From the NCBI GenBank assembly GCA_900553315.1, contig USCW01000128.1:1-5454 (forward strand): a DNA stretch of 5,454 nucleotides, in the 5' to 3' direction. A program made the translations under genes and the position numbers. The stretch comes from an uncultured Eubacteriales bacterium. GTDB taxonomy: Bacteria > Bacillota > Clostridia > Christensenellales > Aristaeellaceae. Positions within the stretch are counted from its first letter, which is position 1, and every line of letters starts with the position of its first letter. The notes under the pieces were generated by a model. It saw only the letters and a program-made list of their open reading frames with translations, made no database searches and was not told the origin of the DNA. This document shows positions 1 through 4,631 of this stretch, piece by piece.

Positions 1-502
1 CGCCGATCTGGATCTTGATGCCCTTCGCGGCAACCGCGCCGGAGCCGCGGCGGGGGCTCATCGCATTGCGCATGGCCATCTTCGTGGCGCGGCGGAAAGC
101 GATGCGGCGCTCAAGCTGGGACGCAATGTCCTCGGCCACAAGCTGCGCGTTGGTGGACATGTTGTTTACTTCCACGATGTTCACCAGCACGTCCTTGCCG
201 GTCATCTTGGAGAGCTGAGCCTGGATCTTCTCCTTCTCAGCGCCCTGACGGCCGATGACCATGCCCGGCTTCGCGCAATGGATGGTAACGCGGATGCGGG
301 GCTTGCTGGTGGCGTTGTCGATCGTGCGCTCGATCTCGATCTTGGGCACGCCGGCATTGTAAAGCTGCTTTTTCAGCACCTTGCGGATCTTGTAATCTTC
401 AACCAGGGTGTCGCCGAATTCGCGCTTGGACGTAAACCAGCGGCTGTCCCAATCTTTGATGACGCCCACGCGAAGACCGTGGGGATTGACTTTCTGACCC
501 AT
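1..502 (-). CDS. rpsC: 30S ribosomal protein S3, N-terminal 167 codons (partial)
   Basis: S3 lies in the 30S head and lines the mRNA entry channel. The reading frame starts MGQKVNPHGLRVGV, a signature S3 N-terminus, and stays open to the window edge, so the 3' end is missing (full S3 proteins are usually about 215-235 residues). A KH-type RNA-binding domain is visible, with its GxxG loop as GRQG at residues 84-87. The basic helix FRRATK (136-141) carries R137, R138 and K141. These correspond to E. coli R131, R132 and K135, known from the family to support mRNA unwinding at entry. Just after it, residues 149-158 replace the usual three-residue turn before AKGIK with ten residues, a net insertion of about seven. 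The start is fixed by a strong Shine-Dalgarno site at 511-516. The gene follows rplV by 14 bases, as in the standard S10 operon. Identification is certain; only the insertion is odd. Confidence 0.98.
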   Translation of the reverse strand, partial: MGQKVNPHGLRVGVIKDWDSRWFTSKREFGDTLVEDYKIRKVLKKQLYNAGVPKIEIERTIDNATSKPRIRVTIHCAKPGMVIGRQGAEKEKIQAQLSKMTGKDVLVNIVEVNNMSTNAQLVAEDIASQLERRIAFRRATKMAMRNAMSPRRGSGAVAAKGIKIQIG

Positions 503-510
503 ACTGTTTT

Positions 511-519
511 ACCTCCTTA
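511..519 (-). promoter_or_regulatory. rpsC ribosome-binding site fused to the rplV stop codon
   Basis: Read on the minus strand the sequence is TAAGGAGGT: the rplV stop TAA (519-517) runs directly into a GGAGGT Shine-Dalgarno core, eight bases before the rpsC ATG at 502. A ribosome terminating on rplV therefore sits on the rpsC initiation site, which suggests translational coupling. A similar stop/SD fusion (TAAGGAGGAG) occurs at the rplB/rpsS junction, 1158-1167. Confidence 0.85.
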
Positions 520-852
520 CTCTTTCTCTTTGAGCACGACCGTGATATGGCTCGTTCTCTTCAAGATACGGAACGCACGGCCCTGCGCGCGGGGCATCAC
601 GCGCTTCAGCGTGGGGCCCGGGGTGACGAAGCACTCGGCGACGTACAGGTTGTTCTTATCCATATTGTGGTTGTTTTCCGCATTGGCGGCGGCAGATTTC
701 ACCAGTTTGTAAAGGAGCTCAGAGGCGGCCTTCGGGGTGTACTGCAGAATCGCCAGCGCTTTGTCAAGGTCCTCGCCGCGGATGAGGTCCAGCACGACGG
801 AAACCTTGCGGGGCGCGATGCGGGCGTATCTAAGATGTGCCCTTGCTTCCAT
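517..852 (-). CDS. rplV: 50S ribosomal protein L22
   Basis: L22 is an early-assembly 23S rRNA-binding protein whose long beta-hairpin lines the nascent-peptide exit tunnel. The 111-residue product has the family's usual length. It opens with EARAHLRYARIAPRKV and contains the alpha-helical segment with SAAANAENN (53-61). The conserved hairpin-tip region LKRVMPRAQGRA (82-93) is intact; changes there are known to alter macrolide susceptibility in other bacteria. The C-terminal RTSHITVVL strand is also typical. The start at 852 has an AGGAGAGGA Shine-Dalgarno sequence (858-866) and lies 22 bases after rpsS. Stop is TAA. The gene is third from the left edge in the S10 operon, between rpsS and rpsC. 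Nothing unusual is seen. Confidence 0.98.
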   Translation of the reverse strand: MEARAHLRYARIAPRKVSVVLDLIRGEDLDKALAILQYTPKAASELLYKLVKSAAANAENNHNMDKNNLYVAECFVTPGPTLKRVMPRAQGRAFRILKRTSHITVVLKEKE

Positions 853-874
853 TGTAATCCTCTCCTATCCTTCT

Positions 875-1150
875 TTATCGACCGGTGGTCTTGCCGCCCG
901 CGTGGCCCTTAAAGGTGCGGGTGGGGGCGAACTCGCCCAGCTTGTGGCCAACCATGTCCTCGGTAACGTATACGGGAACATGCTTGCGGCCGTCATGCAC
1001 AGCGAACGTGTGGCCGACAAAATCCGGGAAAATGGTAGAGGAGCGGCTCCAGGTTTTGAGCACGCGCTTCTCGCCCGCTTCGTTCATCGCTTTCACGCGT
1101 TTCAGCAGCACCGGCTGTACAAAAGGTCCTTTTTTAACACTTCTACCCAT
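875..1150 (-). CDS. rpsS: 30S ribosomal protein S19
   Basis: S19 binds 16S rRNA in the 30S head, partners with S13 and contacts the A-site region and the B1 intersubunit bridges. The 91-residue protein matches the family length (92 in E. coli). It has the N-terminal RSVKKGPFV block (3-11), the core TWSRSSTIFPDFVGHTF (33-49), the VHDGRKHVPVYVTEDMVGHK segment (51-70), the LGEFAPTRTF block (71-80) and a basic Gly-rich tail. The ATG at 1150 follows an AAGGAGGAG Shine-Dalgarno site (1158-1166) that overlaps the rplB stop codon, leaving a 14-base gap. Stop is TAA. It sits between rplB and rplV as in the canonical S10 operon. Confidence 0.98.
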   Translation of the reverse strand: MGRSVKKGPFVQPVLLKRVKAMNEAGEKRVLKTWSRSSTIFPDFVGHTFAVHDGRKHVPVYVTEDMVGHKLGEFAPTRTFKGHAGGKTTGR

Positions 1151-1164
1151 GACAGCTCTCCTCC

Positions 1165-1995
<831 letters not shown>

Positions 1996-2015
1996 GGTTC
2001 TTTGTCCTCCCTGCT

Positions 2016-2321
2016 TTACTGGGCCATGCCCTCGAAGAACTTAATGGGCTTGGAGTCCTTCTTCAGAGTAACATAGGCCTTCTTGATTTCCGGCGTGCGG
2101 CCGGAGAACTTGCCCTGGCGCTTGATCTTGCCCAGGGTACGGACGGTGTTGACCTTCTCGACCTTCACGCCGTCCTCGGCAAAGATGCTTTCCAGCGCCA
2201 GCTTGATCTCGGTCTTGTTGGCGTCAATGGCCACCTCGAAGATGTAGCGCTTGTCGCCGATGCCCTCGTAAGCCTTCTCGGTGAGGACCGGGCGCAGGAT
2301 GATATCGTGCGGATCCTTCAT
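2016..2321 (-). CDS. rplW: 50S ribosomal protein L23
   Basis: L23 lies at the rim of the peptide exit tunnel on 23S rRNA domain III, where trigger factor and signal recognition particle dock (family knowledge). The 101-residue sequence shows DIILRPVLTEKA (6-17), the ANKTEIKLALESIF helix (34-47), the basic extended loop GKIKRQGKFSGRTPEIKKA (64-82) and the YVTLK strand (83-87). The length is normal for bacterial L23. The ATG at 2321 shares a base with the rplD stop (TAATG), so the two are very likely translationally coupled. Its Shine-Dalgarno site lies inside the last codons of rplD. rplB follows after 20 bases. Stop is TAA. Confidence 0.98.
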   Translation of the reverse strand: MKDPHDIILRPVLTEKAYEGIGDKRYIFEVAIDANKTEIKLALESIFAEDGVKVEKVNTVRTLGKIKRQGKFSGRTPEIKKAYVTLKKDSKPIKFFEGMAQ

Positions 2322-2338
2322 TATGCGTACACCTCCTC
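2319..2338 (-). promoter_or_regulatory. rplD/rplW stop-start overlap with internal ribosome-binding site
   Basis: The minus strand reads a GAGGAGGT Shine-Dalgarno element at 2331-2338, seven bases of spacer, then TAATG, where the A of the rplW ATG is the last base of the rplD TAA. The SD bases also encode the E-E-V residues near the L4 C-terminus. This is the only overlapping junction in the operon; the other gaps are 14-26 bases. Confidence 0.85.
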
Positions 2339-2944
2339 AACAGACTGGAGAGCGGCCTTGGTGAGAATCACCTTGCCGGCATTGAGAACGTCATAAACGT
2401 TCAGGGTATTCACATAGGTGGTATCGGCGTCCGCCAGGTTGCGGGCGGCGCGAACGACGTTCTCGTCACGCTCCGGCAGCACGACCAGCGCCTTCTTGCC
2501 GGCATTCAGCTTCTTCAGCACCTCGGCCATCGCCTGGGTCTTGGCCTGTGCCAGCGTCAGCTGATCCACCACCATGATCTCACCGGCCTGCAGCTTGGAG
2601 GTCAGGGCGGACTTGAAGGCCAGACGGCGAACCTTCTTCGGCACCGCGATCACATAATCACGGGGCTTGGGAGCGAACACCACGCCGCCGTGGGTGAACT
2701 GCGGTGCGCGGTTGCCATGGTGCCGGGCGTTGCCGGTACCCTTTTGGCGATAGATCTTGCGGCCGCCGCCGCGCACTTCCGTGCGGGTCTTGGCGCTCTG
2801 GGTACCCTGGCGCTTGTTGGCCAGAATGGAGCGGACGACCAGGTGCATGGCGGCAACGTTGATCTCAGCGCCGAAGAGTTCGTCGCTCAGCTCGATCTCG
2901 CCAATGGCCGCGCCTTCCATGTTATAAAGAGCAGTCTTAGGCAT
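2321..2944 (-). CDS. rplD: 50S ribosomal protein L4
   Basis: L4 is an early 23S rRNA-binding protein. Its extended loop reaches the exit-tunnel constriction, and in gamma-proteobacteria it autoregulates the S10 operon. The 207-residue length is typical (201 in E. coli). Visible parts are the N-terminal domain (about 1-45), the loop with RGGGRKIYRQKGTGNAR (58-74), HGGVVFAPKPRDY (85-97), and the C-terminal Rossmann-like part with KALVVLPERDENV and the N-terminal side of the last helix. The loop differs from the common WRQKGTGRARxGSxRSP form: it has Tyr65 for Trp, Asn72 for Arg, and HHGNRAPQ (75-82) afterwards. The start at 2944 has AAGGAGGAA at 2953-2961 and lies 26 bases after rplC. The stop overlaps the rplW start. 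Identity is certain. Confidence 0.98.
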   Translation of the reverse strand: MPKTALYNMEGAAIGEIELSDELFGAEINVAAMHLVVRSILANKRQGTQSAKTRTEVRGGGRKIYRQKGTGNARHHGNRAPQFTHGGVVFAPKPRDYVIAVPKKVRRLAFKSALTSKLQAGEIMVVDQLTLAQAKTQAMAEVLKKLNAGKKALVVLPERDENVVRAARNLADADTTYVNTLNVYDVLNAGKVILTKAALQSVEEVYA

Positions 2945-2970
2945 TCTGTTTGTTCCTCCTTAACACAGGC

Positions 2971-3612
2971 TCAGGCCTTGCACGTATTGCGGACGATCAG
3001 CAGACCGCCGTTGGGGCCGGGCACAGCGCCCTTCACCAGCAGCAGGTTGCGCTCCGCGTCCACCTGCACGATCTCAAGGTTCTGGATGGTCACGCGATCC
3101 ACGCCGTAGTGACCGGCCATGTGCTTGTTCTTGAACACACGGGAAGGATCGGAGTTAGCGCTCAGAGAGCCCACGCCGCGGTGATACTTGGAGCCGTGCG
3201 CCATGGGGCCGGTGTGCTGGTTCCAGCGCTGGATCGCGCCGGTGTAGCCGTGACCCTTGCTGGTGCCGGTGATGTCGATCTTGTCGCCCGCAGCGAACTG
3301 ATCGGCCTTCAGCTCATCGCCCACGTTGTAGCCGGAGCAGTCGTCAAAGCGGAACTCGCGCAGGGTGCGCATGGGAGCCACGCCCGCCTTCTTATAGTGA
3401 CCGACCTCAGGCTTGGTCAGCAGCTTCTCGGCGCGCTTCTCGGTCAGAGCGCCGAAGCCGACCTGCACAGCCTCGTAGCCGTCGGTCTCAACAGTCTTTT
3501 TCTGCACCACGGTGCAGGGGCCCGCTTCAATCACGGTGACCGGAACGAGACGGCCGTCTTCAGTGAAGACTTGCGTCATGCCGATCTTCTTGCCCACGAT
3601 CGCTTTCTTCAT
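2971..3612 (-). CDS. rplC: 50S ribosomal protein L3
   Basis: L3 is one of the first proteins to bind 23S rRNA, and its internal loop reaches toward the peptidyl-transferase centre. The 213-residue protein has the normal length. It opens MKKAIVGKKIGMTQVFTEDG and contains ITGTSKGHGYTGAIQRW (114-130). The central extension NQHTGPMAHGSKYHRGVGS (131-149) follows, then PSRVFKNKHMAGHYG (156-170), and the VQVDAERNLLLVKGAVPGP strand region (182-200). The form NQHxGPMAHGSKYHR resembles Firmicutes L3 rather than the proteobacterial TQDATHGNSLSHR version. The start at 3612 follows AGGAGGAA (3619-3626), 24 bases after rpsJ. It is the only gene here that ends in TGA. Confidence 0.98.
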   Translation of the reverse strand: MKKAIVGKKIGMTQVFTEDGRLVPVTVIEAGPCTVVQKKTVETDGYEAVQVGFGALTEKRAEKLLTKPEVGHYKKAGVAPMRTLREFRFDDCSGYNVGDELKADQFAAGDKIDITGTSKGHGYTGAIQRWNQHTGPMAHGSKYHRGVGSLSANSDPSRVFKNKHMAGHYGVDRVTIQNLEIVQVDAERNLLLVKGAVPGPNGGLLIVRNTCKA

Positions 3613-3636
3613 GTTTCGTTCCTCCTGCTTCTTTTA

Positions 3637-3945
3637 TTACAGCTTGAGTTCGATTTCGACACCAGCAGGAAGTTCGAGCTTCATCATGGCGTCCACCGTC
3701 TTGGGGTTGGGATTGTTGATGTCGATGAGGCGCTTGTGGGTCCGGCGCTCAAACTGTTCGCGGCTGTCCTTGTACTTGTGCGTTGCACGAAGGATGGTGA
3801 CGATCTCCTTCTCCGTGGGGAGCGGGATAGGTCCGGACACCCGTGCGCCGGTCCGCTTGGCGGTTTCCACAATCCGCTCCGCAGACTGGTCGATCAGGTT
3901 GTGCTCATAGCTCTTGAGCTTGATACGGATTTTCTGGCTGGCCAT
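3637..3945 (-). CDS. rpsJ: 30S ribosomal protein S10 (NusE)
   Basis: S10 is part of the 30S head and, as NusE, joins NusB in transcription antitermination complexes. The 102-residue protein is the expected size (103 in E. coli). Recognisable blocks are KIRIKLKSYEHNLIDQSAE (5-23), VETAKRTGARVSGPIPLPT (26-44), the loop HKYKDSREQFERRTHKRLIDI (56-76) and KTVDAMMKLELPAGVEIE (82-99). Loop residues around 53-60 face the decoding region and are where tetracycline-related changes map in other species; nothing there looks abnormal for a Firmicute. It is the first gene of the operon. The ATG at 3945 is preceded by a perfect AAGGAGGT at 3952-3959. Stop is TAA. Confidence 0.98.
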   Translation of the reverse strand: MASQKIRIKLKSYEHNLIDQSAERIVETAKRTGARVSGPIPLPTEKEIVTILRATHKYKDSREQFERRTHKRLIDINNPNPKTVDAMMKLELPAGVEIELKL

Positions 3946-4107
3946 TGATTTACCTCCTTGATCGTTCTCGCTTACGCCTGTGCGGCGTCCACTGCAGGTG
4001 CAGGCGCCGCCTGCGTTTCGAGTCCGTCGCCCGATTATCGGGCTGGTCCGCGGTAATTACCCGCCTGGCCGGGCGGCAACTTACCGCTTCATCCCTAAAC
4101 AGACAAC
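3946..4107 (-). promoter_or_regulatory. S10-operon mRNA leader with multiple hairpins
   Basis: About 160 nt of untranslated leader separates the predicted transcription start (about 4107) from the rpsJ ATG. Three structured segments are visible in transcript order. (1) 4087-4050: a 7-bp stem (GCGGTAA/TTACCGC), a symmetric 4x4 internal loop, then a 5-bp CCGCC/GGCGG stem with a 6-nt loop. (2) 4043-4029: a perfect 6-bp stem GCCCGA/TCGGGC with a 3-nt loop. (3) 4014-3975: three mutually exclusive 6-bp pairings, 4009-4014 with 4000-4005, 4005-4010 with 3982-3987, and 4001-4006 with 3975-3980. No hairpin is followed by a U-run, so classic attenuation is not evident. The rpsJ Shine-Dalgarno site (3952-3959) lies just downstream. 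I infer a possible ribosomal-protein autoregulatory leader. I do not recognise it as a known family. Confidence 0.6.
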
Positions 4108-4113
4108 ACTCGT

Positions 4114-4142
4114 ATTATACAGGATGCCCGTGTAAATTGCAA
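4114..4142 (-). promoter_or_regulatory. S10-operon sigma-A-type promoter
   Basis: On the minus strand there is a perfect -10 hexamer TATAAT (4119-4114) and a -35 hexamer TTGCAA (4142-4137, four of six matches to TTGACA), separated by exactly 17 bases. The predicted start is near 4107. Its position directly upstream of rpsJ, with no competing match as good, makes it the likely operon promoter. An alternative -35 TTTACA (4136-4131) gives only 11-bp spacing and is rejected. Confidence 0.78.
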
Positions 4143-4147
4143 TATGC

Positions 4148-4184
4148 TTTTCACCCTTTTTCGAAACTTTTTTCGAGCTTTTTT
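4148..4184 (-). promoter_or_regulatory. UP-element-like phased A-tracts upstream of the S10 promoter
   Basis: The minus strand carries four A-runs of 6, 6, 5 and 4 bases at 4184-4179, 4173-4168, 4161-4157 and 4151-4148. Their centres are 11, 11.5 and 9.5 bases apart, close to one DNA helical turn. They lie about 40 to 77 bases upstream of the predicted start. This is where an UP element would contact the RNA polymerase alpha subunit, and the phasing predicts intrinsic curvature. Strong activation is inferred, as expected for a ribosomal operon. Confidence 0.55.
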
Positions 4185-4238
4185 ACTTACGCCGCATCCG
4201 CAACCCCTGCATCGGCCGGGTTTTGCCCGTGCAGCCTC

Positions 4239-4262
4239 TAGACACCATTCCGGGCGTGTCTA
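4239..4262. repeat. Inverted repeat TAGACAC-N10-GTGTCTA
   Basis: A perfect 7-bp dyad with a 10-base spacer, immediately beside the 4207-4234 hairpin. It lies 97 bases or more upstream of the S10 -35 element and well upstream of the + strand promoter. It could be a protein-binding site or part of a structured transcript; there is no direct support for either. Confidence 0.45.
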
Positions 4263-4360
4263 TCCTTGGACGCATTTCCCCCTTATTCGCCTTCCGAAAT
4301 TTTCCTTTTCATTTTTGCTGTCTTCTTTCTCTTATTTTTCAAGGCTTTTCTCCATCATTT

Positions 4361-4382
4361 ATGCACACCCTTTCGTGTGTAT
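4361..4382 (+). repeat. Inverted repeat ATGCACAC-N6-GTGTGTAT
   Basis: An 8-bp stem that is complete only in a + strand transcript, because one pair is G.U; as DNA it has one mismatch. The loop is CCTTTC. It lies about 100 bases upstream of the + strand promoter -35. It could be an operator for the exported-protein gene. No T-run follows, so it is not a normal terminator. Confidence 0.4.
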
Positions 4383-4444
4383 CCACTCATGCGTGTCCTG
4401 CATAGGCGTTTTCGCCCGCCTGTCTCTCCGTTTCTCCTTCAACC

Positions 4445-4470
4445 TTTTTCGCAATTTTTCTGTGCTTTTT
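4445..4470 (+). promoter_or_regulatory. Phased T-tracts upstream of the + strand promoter
   Basis: Three T5 runs at 4445-4449, 4455-4459 and 4466-4470 have centres 10 and 11 bases apart, near one helical turn. They end 12 bases before the -35 element of the divergent gene. Such A/T-tract phasing predicts DNA bending and may help the promoter. It mirrors the A-tracts at the S10 promoter. Confidence 0.4.
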
Positions 4471-4482
4471 CACAAAATCCGC

Positions 4483-4512
4483 TTGCATTGTCTTTTCGCC
4501 TCGTGGTATCCT
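4483..4512 (+). promoter_or_regulatory. Candidate promoter of the exported-protein gene
   Basis: TTGCAT (4483-4488), an 18-base spacer, then TATCCT (4507-4512) preceded by TGG, which fits an extended -10 (TGnTATnnT). The predicted start is near 4519, leaving a 5' UTR of about 113 nt. The hexamers are imperfect, so the call rests on spacing, the TGn extension and position. Confidence 0.5.
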
Positions 4513-4518
4513 TTTATT

Positions 4519-4631
4519 AAAGGAAATGTTACGTTTGCAAATTCTTCGGGCGGGATGCAACGCATCCCCGTCCCCGTTCGTTTCCTCATTGCAGTGTTTC
4601 TGCTGCAAATACGATCCTTCTGGAGGAAGTC
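4519..4631 (+). promoter_or_regulatory. Structured 5' UTR of the exported-protein gene
   Basis: A perfect 7-bp stem-loop, GGGATGC-AAC-GCATCCC, lies at 4552-4568. A second, TTGCAG-N8-CTGCAA, is at 4589-4608. The ribosome-binding site GGAGG (4622-4626) lies five bases before the ATG and can form a weak 4-bp stem with TCCT at 4615-4618. The UTR has no recognised riboswitch or T-box signature. It may simply protect the message or tune translation. Confidence 0.4.

Larger units (their letters stand above)
4185..4482. other. Intergenic region without an evident gene; pyrimidine-rich, with inverted repeats
   Basis: No convincing gene is seen in these roughly 300 bases. The + strand is markedly C/T-rich, especially 4276-4350 and 4415-4470, and open frames through it give Phe/Ser/Leu/Arg-rich translations without ribosome-binding sites. 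Visible structure: a hairpin at 4207-4234 (CTGCA/TGCAG outer, CGGG/CCCG inner); a 7-bp perfect inverted repeat TAGACAC/GTGTCTA at 4239-4262; ATGCACAC/GTGTGTAT at 4361-4382 with one G.U pair; and GGCG-TTTT-CGCC at 4405-4416. None is followed by a T-run that would make a clear intrinsic terminator. Confidence 0.6.

Noticed and set aside
2950..3948. 332-codon open frame on the + strand, antisense to rplC and rpsJ
   Set aside because: It lies entirely opposite two certain ribosomal genes. Long antisense frames arise from GC-rich codon bias. The His/Ala/Val/Leu-rich translation matches no known family.
4081..4092. Minimal upstream ORF (ATG AAG CGG TAA) in the S10 leader
   Set aside because: It has three codons with no properly spaced Shine-Dalgarno site, and it is partly inside the first leader hairpin; probably chance.
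4161..4184. TCGAAA-CTTT-TTTCGA stem followed by a T6 run, resembling a + strand terminator
   Set aside because: The stem is short and AT-rich, and no + strand gene precedes it within the window. The T-runs fit better as phased tracts of the S10 promoter.
4387..4608. 73-codon minus-strand frame (TTG start) opposite the + strand promoter
   Set aside because: A weak AGAAGGA-like site precedes it, but the product resembles no family and the region is better explained as promoter and UTR of the divergent gene.
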